A stretch of DNA of 64,000 nt, taken from the NCBI GenBank assembly GCA_949316495.1, contig OX439004.1:54282159-54346158 (forward strand), given 5' to 3'. How positions within the stretch are numbered: the first letter of the stretch is position 1; each line of letters opens with the position of its first letter. Below, in pieces: positions 40,741 through 52,380 of the stretch. The stretch is from Amphiduros pacificus. Taxonomy: Eukaryota > Annelida > Polychaeta > Phyllodocida > Hesionidae. A program made the position numbers and the translations under genes. The notes beneath the pieces were generated by a model. The model had not been told where the DNA came from and searched no databases. It worked only from the letters and a program-made list of their open reading frames with translations.

Positions 40741-42512
40741 GGACGGACCATTATTCATTCGTGCGGGGGGTGGGGGGCTGGTGGACGAAACAAAATTGGT
40801 AAATTCATAATTTTTTTTCCAAACCATAAGATATCTCCATATTTCTTTTTCTCAGTCGCTTGGACCACCATTTTATCCCTAGGATCCTAATTGTTATGTT
40901 TATACGTTTGTAATTAGATGGGCATTGCATGGCCACTTGAGCACCAACCACATATCACCAGGACACCACACATTTTTTTTCCAGACATCGGGCAGTCTAA
41001 AGACACCCAAGGTTGACAGCCGATTTTGCAAAAAAAATCCATCACCCAAACTCCTTTGGGAAACTGGAGAAAATGCCCGAAATTGGAATAAATGTGACTG
41101 GGGTATAAGACCTGATATATGCATGATAAGAGCCACACAAAGTGTATTGTAGACAAGTAGTGGGACAGCAGAAAGCTTAATTATCACACATTTGCTTAGA
41201 ACGATAGGCACTGGGCTTGCTGTCCCAGCAGGTGACGCACACATGATTCTTTACCAAAAAGTTTGCTTTACTGACCAGGAAAGTCAGTGGCTGGAACTTA
41301 AATGAATTACAAATTTTTTCAGGAATGGGACGAGTGCAAAAATGGTCAAATTTGAACATAGGGGATGGTAACAGTTAATCTCAGAGAACTTGTGTACTTT
41401 ATACTAGAAAAATTCTGTATATTCTGGATTAAAACCCACAAATTCATCTCCCAACCCAGCCCAGCCCAGGCCCAGACATTTCTGCCAGTTGTTTGTCAAA
41501 ATTATGAGAAATGGTGAAAATATTGGCCACATTTTGAAAGAATGTCCAAAACTTCATCGAGGTCTTACTGTACATTACTTAGTCAGTGTGGCTATTCTTA
41601 ACATTCATGATTTAAGGTAGTTCGGATTTTTTAAAGTCATTTAAGATTTAAGTTAGAGCAAAATGATTTAGGTTACAAGTCTATGACCAGGTCAAGGTCA
41701 TAGCTGAGGTCATCCTATTAAGCCGTCATGGGATGCATGTATAGTAAACGTGTGAAGCTTGTATCTTAGATCGCTTATAAGATAGCAAAATTGTTGTTTA
41801 CAGACAGACCCACAAACCCATGTACACACTGATGGAGCCCCATACACCGTTCAGGTGTCGAAAGCTTAAAATTATCAATAAATAGTTATGACTGTTAATG
41901 AATTGACAACAAAGTATTTTCTCTGCCTGGTTACCATAAAGGTTTGGCTTTACAACTGCCCATTTCAAACACATTTCAGACATATGAATAGTTTAAAATC
42001 CCCAAAAATAACAATATATCTGTTGAATAAAGATGCCATTAAGATATCATAATTGATATTAAGTTAAAAAATCCAAACAATGAAAGTTTATGTTTTGCCC
42101 ATCAACAAATGTGAAGTAAAGTAATCAAGCTGAATATCTTGTTAATGGAAAAGATAAAAAAGATATTTGCAAAAGATGGTATCTGACAGCAATATAACAT
42201 TTATTTTTGGTCTAAGATTGTATGTTCCCTGGAAATTTTAGATTTAAATTGTATTTGTTACTAATGCCTCAAAACTAGCTCCCTAGACATGTTTTGGGTA
42301 GATTGTAGTTATTGAAATGGCAAACAAAGCGAGGCAAAGTTTCTTTGGGGTTTCCTTTTCCCCTCTAAAATGGTCTTCTACAAGGTTGAAACTCATTCAA
42401 ATTCATTTTTTTTCTTAAGGTTGGCATTCTCGATATTTTATTCTGTATCAAGTGGCCTCATCGATATTTTTTACTTTCCTCCACCCCCCCAGAATGAATA
42501 ATGGTCCACCCG
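40741..42512. mobile_element. Non-autonomous DNA transposon-like element with terminal inverted repeats
   Basis: The ends face each other: GGACGGACCATTATTCATTC followed by a G-rich run at the left, and at the right a C-rich run followed by GAATGAATAATGGTCCACCC. The arms match over about 32 bp with a few differences. TTAG flanks both sides (40737-40740 and 42513-42516), so the target duplication is TTAG, or TA if the ends are set slightly wider. The interior has no transposase-like ORF; the longest is 114 codons without motifs. It is about 1.77 kb, long for a MITE, so a deletion derivative of a larger transposon is likely. Superfamily not assigned. Confidence 0.7.
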
Positions 42513-42516
42513 TTAG

Positions 42517-43599
42517 ACGTAATGAAATGTATAGACATATGAGTAAAACTCATTTTTAAACACATCAACAGGTCTTACTGTTTTCATTTATCTGTACAAT
42601 TCTATGTGTATCCTTGGCGATGCCTTTTGTGGAATTATAATAGTTTAGATAAAAAGTGAAATAAAGTACTTAGGTGCGTAGACAATGTCTCTACTGTCCT
42701 TCAATCTGTCATTATAATGGCAACAATACAAGTGTCATAGTATAGGCACAATACTTTTATGTGACCACATTAAGTTCTCCAGCGTAAAAGCAAATATATC
42801 AATTACTGTAATTAAGTTCTTTGGTCTATTTCTCGTGAGAATCCACATTCCTCAATTCCTTTTGCATATTTCACTATTATGGTTATAGAATATCTCTAAA
42901 AACCATTGTCATCTGACATGAATTAAAACTATTATTTTTAATTACATGACACATCATGTTCCTGTACAGTTTCCTTGAAAGCACATATCATACTACAAGG
43001 AAAAAAAAACCATTTATATTTACCACATTTATTCAGAACAAAACATTGAATACAACATTTCAGAATCTTAGTCGTGTTAATCTATTTTTCAATGTGTTTC
43101 GACGTATTAATGATGGAGTAATATATGTATAAATATTTTGTTCATCAGTAAGGGGCATTCATGACATGAATTTACTCTTTAGCATTTGAGGGGTCGACAG
43201 CCAGTTGGCTTGCCGTACATGTGGGGACATCTGGCGACAACTGGCGACATCTGCCTGATTGTCTTCTATGACACATTTCATTTACCTTCTTCCCCAGCGA
43301 GGAAGTATTCTGAAGATAAAGATAGCGGTGCTAACTTTGCATGAAAAATGGTAACTAGGGGTTCAAGTTTATTTTATTTTTTTATTTTGTAATTGAAATT
43401 GTAACGTCTTTGTAAACCTCCGTCAACAGAACAAGATACAATTTTCCAAGCTCCCTTTTCGAAAAACCTGTTTATTCAAATAACAGTGTCATATGTATTG
43501 AGTCGAATACTGCATACATTGTCAATAGCATGATGTCACGTGATCTAGTTATTACCTTATTAAAACATTATCATGGTTATCATGTCCATCCCCTTCAGA
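42517..43599. other. Intergenic; no gene recognised
   Basis: AT-rich spacer between the inverted-repeat element and the 38-bp array. No exon-like segment seen. Confidence 0.45.
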
Positions 43600-45765
43600 T
43601 CGGTCCTTCAGATCATGTTAACACCTGGTGGGACAGATCGGTGCTTCAGATCATGTTAACACCTGGTGGGACAGATCGGTGCTTCAGATCATGTTAACAC
43701 CTGGTGGGACAGATCGGTGCTTCAGATCATGTTAAGACCTGGTGGGACAGATCGGTGCCTCAGATCATGTTAAGACCTGGTGGGACAGATCGGTGCTTCA
43801 GATCATGTTAACACCTCGTGGGACAGATCAGGGCTTCAGATCATATTAAGACCTGGTGGGACAGATCAGGGCTTCAGATCATGTTAACACCTGGTGGGAC
43901 AGATCGGTGCTTCAGATCATGTTAACACCTGGTGGGACAGATCGGTGCTTCAGATCATGTTGCCACCTGGTGGGACAGATCGGGGCTTCAGATCATGTTA
44001 CCACCTGGTGGGACAGATCGGTGCTTCAGATCATGTTAACACCTGGTGGGACAGATCGGTGCTTCAGATCATGTTGCCACCCGGTGGGACAGATCAGGGC
44101 TTCAGATCATGTTAACACCTGGTGGGACAGATCGGTGCTTCAGATCATGTTGCCACCTGGTGGGACAGATCGGGGCTTCAGATCATGTTGCCACCTGGTG
44201 GGACAGATCGGTGCTTCAGATCATGTTAACACCTGGTGGGACAGATCGGTGCTTCAGATCATGTTGCCACCTGGTGGGACAGATCAGGGCTTCAGATCAT
44301 GTTAACACCTGGTGGGACAGATCGGGGCTTCATATCATGTTAACACCTGGTAGGACAGATTGGTGCCTCAGATCATTTTGCCACCTGGTGGGACAGATCG
44401 GTGCTTCAGATCATTTTGCCACCTGGTGGGACAGATCAGTGCTTCAGATCATTTTGCCACCTGGTGGGACAGATCGGGGCTTCAGATCATGTTAAGACCT
44501 GGTAGGACAGATCAGGGCTTCAGATCATGTTAAGACCTGGTAGGACTGATCAGGGCTTCAGATCATGTTAAGACCTGGTAGGACAGATCAGGGCTTCAGA
44601 TCATGTTAAGACCTGGTAGGACAGATCAGGGCTTCAGATCATGTTAAGACCTGGTGGGACAGATCGGTGCTTCAGATCATGGTGCCACCTGGTGGCACAG
44701 AATAGGGCTTCAGATCATGTTAACACCTGGTAGGACAGATCAGGGCTTCAGATCATGTTAACACCTGGTGGGACAGATCAGGGCTTCAGATCATGTTAAC
44801 ACCTGGTAGGACAGATCAGGGCTTCAGATCATGTTAACACCTGGTAGGACAGATCAGGGCTTCAGATCATGTTAACACCTGGTAGGACAGATCAGGGCTT
44901 CAGATCATGTTAACACCTGGTGGGACAGATCAGGGCTTCAGATCATGTTAACACCTGGTAGGACAGATCGGTGCTTCAGATCATGTTAACACCTGGTGGG
45001 ACAGATCGGTGCTTCAGATCATGTTAATACCTGGTGGGACAGATCAGGGCTTCAGATCATGTTAACACCTGGTAGGACAGATCAGGGCTTCAGATCATGT
45101 TAACACCTGGTGGGACAGATCAGGGCTTCAGATCATGTTAACACCTGGTAGGACAGATCAGGGCTTCAGATCATGTTAACACCTGGTGGGACAGATCAGG
45201 GCTTCAGATCATGTTAACACCTGGTAGGACAGATCGGTGCTTCAGACCATGTTAATACCTGGTGGGACAGATCAGGGCTTCAGATCATGGTGCCACCTGG
45301 TGGGACAGATCAGGGCTTCAGATCATGTTAACACCTGGTAGGACAGATCAGGGCTTCAGATCATGTTAACACCTGGTAGGACAGATCAGGGCTTCAGATC
45401 ATGTTAACACCTGGTGGGACAGATCAGTGCTTCAGATCATGTTGCCACCTGGTGGGACAGATCGGTGCTTCAGATCATGTTAACACCTGGTGGGACAGAT
45501 CGGTGCTTCAGATCATGTTAAGACCTGGTGGGACAGATCGGTGCTTCAGATCATGTTAAGACCTGGTGGGACAGATCGGTGCTTCAGATCATGTTAACAC
45601 CTGGTAGGACAGATCGGTGCTTCAGATCATGTTAATACCTGGTGGGACAGATCAGGGCCTCAGATCATGTTAATACCTGGTGGGACAGATCAGGGCCTCA
45701 GATCATGTTAACACCTGGTGGGACAGATCAGTGCTTCAGATCATGTTAACACCTGGTGGGACCAT
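43600..45765 (+). repeat. 38-bp minisatellite, ~57 units
   Basis: The unit reads GTTAACACCTGGTGGGACAG then ATCGGTGCTTCAGATCAT. Variation is limited to a few sites: AACACC, AAGACC, AATACC or GCCACC at the start; TGGTGGG or TGGTAGG; CGGTGC, CGGGGC or CAGGGC. These combine as if by block duplication. ORFs up to 149 codons (DHVNTWWDRSVLQI) are artefacts. Confidence 0.97.
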
Positions 45766-46520
45766 GGTCAGGAATGCTATTATTACGTACTGCATCTACC
45801 CCATGTGATCATATGTGAGGGTTTTCATTTTGTTCTATATTTGCCTTTTATTTTATTTATGTATTTTGCTATATCTATCTTTCTATATGAATACATATTA
45901 ACTAAGAGATTAATTAATCATATTTATCATTACTCGCTGTCTACACCCAATACAGTACAATATAACAACATAATTACAGTATTTAACGTATAGATGTAAA
46001 TTGCTTCAATATATAAAACAGGCATTATTTGTCAAATGAATAATTAACCTGGTTGAGGACAAACACGCGTATTCGTGTATCTGCCTCATTAATGTCAAGC
46101 TGGACTATGATTGGCAACATTAGAGTCTAACTTTGTCAAACCAAATAGTCATTTAGCTGGTATTGAATGAATGAAATTTGTAATAAACACCTACAATCAT
46201 TGCATATGAATAGTGATTGATACATTTAAACATATCGCCTGGAATAAGCCTTGATGTGCATCAAAAACTCATCAAAATATGCAAACATAATTTAGCCAGG
46301 AAATAAATATATTTTCTCCACTATGGCAGTATGTGGGTTAGAGTGACAAATTATCACATAGGTATATTGCTCATTAATTAACGAAACAAAGTGCTATAGT
46401 ACACTATGTCTCTAGAATGTCTGCTATTGGCCTATGGGGGAAATGTTTCAATGTTAGACGTTACTTTATTACAACAAGCGTAAATTCCATCACGAAGTCG
46501 ATTTTGCGTCGTGTCCGCGC
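45766..46520. other. Upstream flank of gene A
   Basis: AT-rich; no exon recognised. It probably holds distal regulatory sequence for the gene starting at 46653. Confidence 0.4.
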
Positions 46521-46522
46521 TC

Positions 46523-46560
46523 TGATATAATGTATGCTCCCATTGTCCATTGTTCATTCA
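46523..46560 (+). promoter_or_regulatory. Possible core promoter of gene A
   Basis: A TATA-like GATATAAT at 46524 lies about 30 bp before TTCATTCAGCA, an initiator-like sequence, and about 130 bp before the start codon. The same spacing and a TCATTC initiator-like motif occur at gene B. Confidence 0.35.
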
Positions 46561-46652
46561 GCACAAATTTGCATTCAATGCAGCAAGCAACCCGTGGAAG
46601 GTGTTAGGATATCAACACGAGTATAACAGTGGACACAGGGGGAGGAGGAAAG

Positions 46653-46713
46653 ATGCTGCTTTATATTTTACTGCTGAGTTTCTCAACCTTGTGTGCTTCA
46701 TCTACAGCACCAA
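46653..46713 (+). CDS. Gene A exon 1: signal peptide
   Basis: ATG preceded by GGAGGAGGAAAG, then a hydrophobic leader and an Ala-Ser-Ser-Thr-Ala cleavage-like region. Donor GTAAGT at 46714, phase 1. Confidence 0.8.
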
Positions 46714-49481
46714 GTAAGTTATGCCATTAAACTTTTTCTCATAAAACTTTATGCAAATGAAGAGTCCAAAGCGTTAAAGTTAATGATCTATTGCCACGCT
46801 GTAAACAAATGAAGAACCTCTGATTTTAGAATACTTCTCTCTTAATAATTTCATTGGAAAACAATTATGCAAATAAGCCAGCTTTGGCTGCAGCCTCACC
46901 TGCCTAACATTAGACCACTTTGTATCATAAGGTAACGATATAACAACTATTAAATACACTCTTCATACACCTTTCATATACATATTAATTGTTATGATTA
47001 AGGAAAGCTTATCGTCATTGATGTCCTGATATATTTCAGAATGTAAGGAGACAGGAGTGATATTGTTTGATGAGAATGCGGATGACTACTACTGGCAATG
47101 TGTGCACGCAGGTTATTCTGCCTACAAGATGCCCTGTCCTGGCGGGACCCTGGTCAACAGGAACTCTAAAGGTTACCCATGCATCCAGAGCGCCTACTCC
47201 CCAGGTATACACCCGCAAACAGTCCACCTCCCTAAACGGCTATAACATACCAGAACAAACCATCATCACCATTGCCAAGTTAACATCACAATGTTTACAC
47301 ACTGTGCAATATGCAAATCGTATTTTCAAGAATGATTGTTCTTTTCAATTGTCAAAAGATTCTTAAAAGGTAAAATTGATATTGACCCGATGATTTGTAG
47401 ATGTGTATCTAAATGTACCCCGTATACACATATTGGAATTAAGGCATAATAATATCTGTACAATATCAAATAACAATTGGTCCGATCTCAATTGAAACCA
47501 CTAATATTTTTGATTATATATTATTCATTGTTCACCTTCTAATCTTATAAAAAACATCTTTATGCAATTAATTAAATATTTTTACTTACTAATGACTCCC
47601 GTCTTATGAATGTATCTACCATTATGTTTAGTTCCAGCACCAGTTCATGAAACAGAGGCAGAAGCCAAACCAGAGAAAAAAGCAGAATATGTTCCACCAC
47701 CACCGCCACCTCCACCGCCGACAACTACCGCAGCGCCACCGCCAGTCGTAAAGCATGTTGACGTCGTCCATGATCTCAACGATAAAGCAGATCCTGAGCC
47801 AGTGGAAGAATATTATGAACCAGAAGAAGAATATGAAGAACCGGAAGAGGAATATGATGAACCGCAAGAAGAATATGATGAATCAGACACAAAAGAGGAC
47901 GATTACCCAATCGAAGACGAATATCAGCCCAAGAGAGAACAATATCCCGAAGAAAGATCCTATGAACCAGAGCAGCCCAAAAGGGACCATTACCCAAGAG
48001 AAAGATCCTATAAGCACGGAAGGGACAAGCCCAAAAGGGACTATTACCCGAATAAAAGAAATTATAAATCAAATAGAGAACAGCCCAAAAGGGATTATTA
48101 CCCAAGGAATGGTCAATATGAATCGAGTAGGGATCGCGACACAAGACGAGACAGACATGAAAGAAGGAGGGAGGATTACCCAAGAGAAGACAGGTATGAA
48201 GGAAACAGGGAACATGAGCATAGAAGAGATAGAGAGAGGGACAGCTACAGAGAAGAAGATGACTATGAACCCAGGAGGGAATACCGACCAAGAGGAGATA
48301 GACATGACAGAAAGCGAGAACCCCAAAGAGAAACCGAGCAATACTATAGAGATGAGCTCCCACCCAGACAAAATAGGAGACCTTCCAGAGATTATGAAGA
48401 GGATCATCCTCAGCCCCCACCTAGAAGGTCTAATCCACATTACAGAGAGGATTACCCAGAACAAAATGACCACAAACCGGAACCACGTGATCGAGAAGAT
48501 TACACAGGACCAGAGGATGAACCAACCCCACGTCACAGAGAAGATTATCCAAGACCCCAACCAAGAAGATCAGATGATAGAAAATATATTCCTGGGCCCC
48601 ATGCAGAATCATCTGATAGAGAGGATTACCAAACCCCTCCCCCTCAACAGCCACAGGAGGAATATGAGGAACCACCAAAGGCCTCTAGTCAGGAAGATAT
48701 AGAACCTGATCATCCAGAGCCAGAGAGTTATAAACCAGAACCCAGATCTCAAACTGTCTATCCAGAGCCAGAGCCAAAATATAAAGAACCTGTAGAAATT
48801 CAGGACCAAGAAGAACCAGAATATATCCCACCACAGGAAGAAGAGGATGGTCATCAATATGTAGAACCACAAGATCAACCAGAGCAGGAACCGGGTAGTG
48901 ATCTGGAAAGATATGATCCAGAGCCGAGAGATGAGCCTGAGGTATACCATCCGGATCCGGAACCTCGAGGTGAGACTGTGCACGGTGAAGCCGAGGACAA
49001 CTACCAAGCACCCAGGCAGGATTACTCTGAACCAGAGAGGCACAACAGAAACGATAGAAGACACCCAAGACCAGAACAAGGCGCCAAGTATGGTAAGGAC
49101 AGATATGAAGATGATAGGTACCCAGATGACAGAACCTATCACAGATCTGAACCTGCGCCAAGGAGGCCACAGAGAGAGGGACCTTTCAGATATAAGGAAG
49201 GAGTCCCGCCTAAGGAGTTTAGACCTATCACTCCTGATGAACTCCAGAAAGTCGAATATCCTTTTGAACCAAGTGAGGAGAAATACAGGCCTTCCAAATC
49301 TGGCGATTCCAAGCCTCTGGCGACCATACCGGGAGCATTTGATTACATCCCACCCACAGAGAGTAAAGGAGATCAGGAAGAGCCAACTCATAATGTGCAC
49401 GCTTTTGACTTTAGTCCTTTGTTCAAGAAACTAGAGAACCAGCATAATGCCTACTATAAAAGGAGAAAGGGATACTGGTAG
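46653..49481 (+). CDS. Gene A: secreted protein, Cys domain plus long disordered tail (691 aa)
   Basis: Exons 46653-46713, 47040-47204 and 47632-49481, with phase-1 introns and GT/AG ends; total 2,076 nt including TAG. Residues 1-18 or so form a signal peptide (MLLYILLLSFSTLCASS). Residues 21-76 hold four Cys in the order C-x17-C-x10-C-x12-C with DDYYWQC and CPGGT, recalling chitin-binding type 2 (peritrophin) folds but with fewer Cys. The rest has no Cys: a nine-Pro run, an acidic Glu-Tyr block (EEYYEPEEEYEEPEEEYDEP), an Arg/Asp/Tyr block with DYPRE-type repeats, then Glu/Pro repeats, ending AYYKRRKGYW. Inferred: an extracellular, probably matrix or shell-associated, disordered polyampholyte whose Tyr could be oxidised or cross-linked. 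No true homologue is recognised. Neighbour gene B shares the design. Confidence 0.8.
47040..47204 (+). CDS. Gene A exon 2: four-Cys chitin-binding-like domain
   Basis: Acceptor ATATATTTCAG, donor GTATAC, phase 1-1. The exon is a complete domain module. Its first bases (AATGTAAGGA) match the start of gene B exon 2 (AATGCAAGCA), as does the acceptor, which supports common origin. Confidence 0.78.
47632..49481 (+). CDS. Gene A exon 3: disordered Glu/Pro/Tyr/Arg-rich tail
   Basis: Acceptor ATTATGTTTAG; a single 1,850-nt exon open to TAG 49479-49481. Purine-rich codons leave other frames open as well (for example a 315-codon frame on plus and a 263-codon frame on minus). The chosen frame is fixed by the splice phase, its full length and its continuation to the last codon. 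Confidence 0.82.
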
Positions 49482-50120
49482 GCGTGACATCATCTTATTC
49501 AACATCATCTTGTCTATGAATGACATCAAACACATACGAATACAAGAATATGTATTAGAACCGGACTGTCTCCACTGTATCAGCAATATCAAATGTTACT
49601 TTTTGGTTGTGTACAAACAGTTTTGCATTGATTCAGGAATAAGCACGAGAGAATTTAATGACAATAACGGAGCATAGATAAAGTAAACCAAGGAAATGTA
49701 TAATGAAAGTGGAAAGAGGAAGGTTCATAGATGGAAATTATTTAGTCATATGTGTTCTGATTGTATATGATATAAACACCTAAATATGTTGCTATTCATT
49801 TATGTACTGAACTTTATCACAGATGATATCCATTAAGTGACATTAGTATATCCTACCGACTACCGACCCTGAGTGGCATCATCCAAATATATTTCCCATC
49901 ATGTCTTTGAAACATGACCAATTTTGTTTTGAAATTATGAGGTTGATATAAATGATATCTCATTTCATTGTTGTGAAAGATCATGCAATTATATTTAGTC
50001 AATTCATTTTTCTCATCTTGTATGTTTTGTTTCCCCATGAAGGGATAAGTGCATGGATTTCAGTTCAGTATGTTGAACTCTGAAGCTGTAACAATTTATG
50101 ATAAAAAACATTAAAAATAT
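49482..50120 (+). other. Gene A 3' UTR (probable)
   Basis: AT-rich sequence after the stop. ATTAAA near 50110 is the best poly(A)-signal candidate, so the end is uncertain. Confidence 0.35.
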
Positions 50121-50810
50121 AAATTTGGTGTGTCTTGTATTGCATATAAAACATCCCTAACTGGCTAAATAGAACTGTAGGGATATTTGTGTTATGTTTG
50201 TCCAGTGAGAGCCACCTAGTGGAGGAATTGTTTTCTATGTGTTCAGTGACATCTGGTGGAATATTTGAATTATTGCACAGCGTATTTCATAACTGAGACA
50301 ATCTATGAAAATGATAAGCTTTGTTGAATCATGTGTAGATATGATAGCGCACAGTGTCCAGGGTAAAAACGGTGACTTAGAAACTGCAAGTAACATAAAT
50401 ATATCTACCTTAGAAGCGAGTAGAATAACTTTATTAAATACATTCAGTATGCTCTATTCACCTTTTTAACCCCAACGACTCTTCCTTACACCAGTGTTTC
50501 ACATCTGAAGTCAGGTGCGTCTTCTTATGAAAAAATACGTCATGAGGTATTAATTTTCATCTCATATATTTCAGATAAACAAAAAAATCAGTCCTTTCTT
50601 GTCACTGCGCGACAATGTACAAACTGCAGTGATGACCATGTCCAGTCTATCCCATGATAATTCTTCATTTTCATTTTTGAAGATTCCTCTAGCAATCTTG
50701 GAAGCTATGCGATTCATGAATTGATGTGGCTACTGCCTCTTAAGCACATATGGGCCAAGAGTAAATAAAGTGTCCGCCCCATGATAAAAATAACGCAAGA
50801 TATGTTATAC

Positions 50811-50906
50811 GTTATATCGATTGCCATTGGCTGATATATGTAATTTTATTCATGATAACATCATCCATGACACGTACATTATCTGTTTCTGATAACGATG
50901 ACCTGT
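50811..50906 (+). repeat. 96-bp direct repeat, left copy
   Basis: From GTTATATCGATTGCCATTGG to GATGACCTGT. It matches 56626-56721 without gaps, with 8 differences in 96 by hand count. The two copies bracket the LINE but do not touch its ends. Confidence 0.85.
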
Positions 50907-51417
50907 AGTCTCAGAGTAAATCGCTGACTTGGGAGAGCCCTACATGGAAACCCACAGTCGGAGAGTGTGTGGCGGGCGTGTGTGCCGGGAGCGGCACTTT
51001 TACATGATTTGTTTTGGGCGCAAATCAAGTATTCTTGTAGATGACATGATACGAATAGCTATTTTCTTCACATATGCAAATGGATGTTGCAAGGAGTGTG
51101 CTTTTGAGCTGTCCAATAATTCTTCAACAATGATTTGTCTTGGAATAAATCGACAATCTGATATCAAAAATCGCTTGCCTGACGTAACATATCGGTTGAC
51201 AGGAAGAAAGTGAGGAGCAATATTTGCTATTATTTGATAGGAAGAAGAACATTTTCAGAGAAAATTCTCCACAAGGATTATCAAGTTAAGTGTGCTGGAT
51301 TAAATGAAAGGAGCAAATACCATAAATATGATGTAAAAGGAACAATTCAGCCTATAACATATAGACATTGGCAGGTGGGCAGAGACTTTTATTTATAGCC
51401 ACAGTGACATTTAATTG
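50907..51417. other. Flank between the direct repeat and the LINE; no gene recognised
   Basis: Short frames without motifs. Part of it could be LINE 5' UTR, since the LINE start is not marked by a target duplication I can find. Confidence 0.4.
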
Positions 51418-51582
51418 TGGGACCAAGCAGATTAGAGAGGAAGGGGGCAGTGTGACTTTCTCAGTTTAAGAGGCATGCTGGCCAACAAACGCACCCCCAA
51501 CAAGGTATCAAGATCCTCTTTTCTGCATGTGCAAAGCAGAGTTTGAACATTGTGATAATTGTGAGACAGACAATACACCAAC

Positions 51583-52380
51583 ATGGGACCAAAAACAAGG
51601 GATCAAACAAACTCCCAGAAGAAATCAGATGAAACAGCATTAGGCTCCAACACCATGTTAAAACAGATACTGCAGTTCTCACCAGGGAGCCAGAAGCCAG
51701 ATGACATGGACAGTGACCGGGTTGCAAGGAAAAGTGACATACAAGAGCTACGTGAGATGATACAGGGTCTAACAACATCTATAAATGAACACAAAACCTA
51801 TGTGGAACAGACGTTGGAAACAATGACTACAGGTTTGAAACAACATATTCAAACCCAGATGACTGAGATTGCCACTCACATTGATACACACGTTGGACAG
51901 ATTACATCCAGAGTTGATGACATGGAAGAAAGAGTCATACAGCTGGAAGAGGTTACCACCAGGCCTGAATATGATCCTGAAGTATCAGTTATTCTGGCAA
52001 ATGTCCCTGTCACTCCCAGTGAAGATATCAAACAGGTTGCATCAGAGATCATCCGAGAGGGTCTCAGTTTGCCGGAAACAACCTGTCCCATTGTTCTGGC
52101 AGAACGACTACCACAACGTAGAGAAGGACAAGGAATGAGGACCAGCACCCGTCCCCCACTTGTCAAAGTGGAATTCAGGACCAAAGACGAGAAGTTAATG
52201 GCACTCCGAGCAAAGGCAAACCTGAAAAATTCTCAATGGAACAATGTGTACATGCGGACCTCCAGACCACACTTGGACAGGCTAATGGACTTGAACTTTC
52301 GGACAATTCTCAACATGATCCCTAATGGGGATCAAATGAAAATTACAGGTAGTGGGAAAATAGTAAAGAAAGACAGTTAG
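51583..52380 (+). CDS. LINE ORF1 protein (265 aa), RNA-binding chaperone-like
   Basis: ATG after an in-frame TGA 19 nt upstream. Residues ~1-40 are polar. ~45-125 form a heptad-like coiled coil (DIQELREMIQGLTTSINEH...; ...VDDMEERVIQLEE). ~130-235 resemble the RRM-like and C-terminal parts of L1-type ORF1p (VSVILANVPVTPSEDIKQVA; PLVKVEFRTKDEKLMALRAK). Known: such proteins trimerise and bind element RNA. It ends in TAG, directly followed in the same frame by ORF2. Confidence 0.8.
   Translation: MGPKTRDQTNSQKKSDETALGSNTMLKQILQFSPGSQKPDDMDSDRVARKSDIQELREMIQGLTTSINEHKTYVEQTLETMTTGLKQHIQTQMTEIATHIDTHVGQITSRVDDMEERVIQLEEVTTRPEYDPEVSVILANVPVTPSEDIKQVASEIIREGLSLPETTCPIVLAERLPQRREGQGMRTSTRPPLVKVEFRTKDEKLMALRAKANLKNSQWNNVYMRTSRPHLDRLMDLNFRTILNMIPNGDQMKITGSGKIVKKDS

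Noticed and set aside
43856-44495. 149-codon frames in the 38-bp array
   Set aside because: Repeat artefact; frames begin and end only with variant units.
32000-45765. CRISPR-like regular repeats
   Set aside because: Units are contiguous tandem copies without unique spacers, in a eukaryotic genome.
47755-49434. Alternative long frames on both strands over gene A exon 3
   Set aside because: They follow from purine-rich Glu/Arg/Pro codons. Only the chosen frame fits the splice phase and the full exon length.
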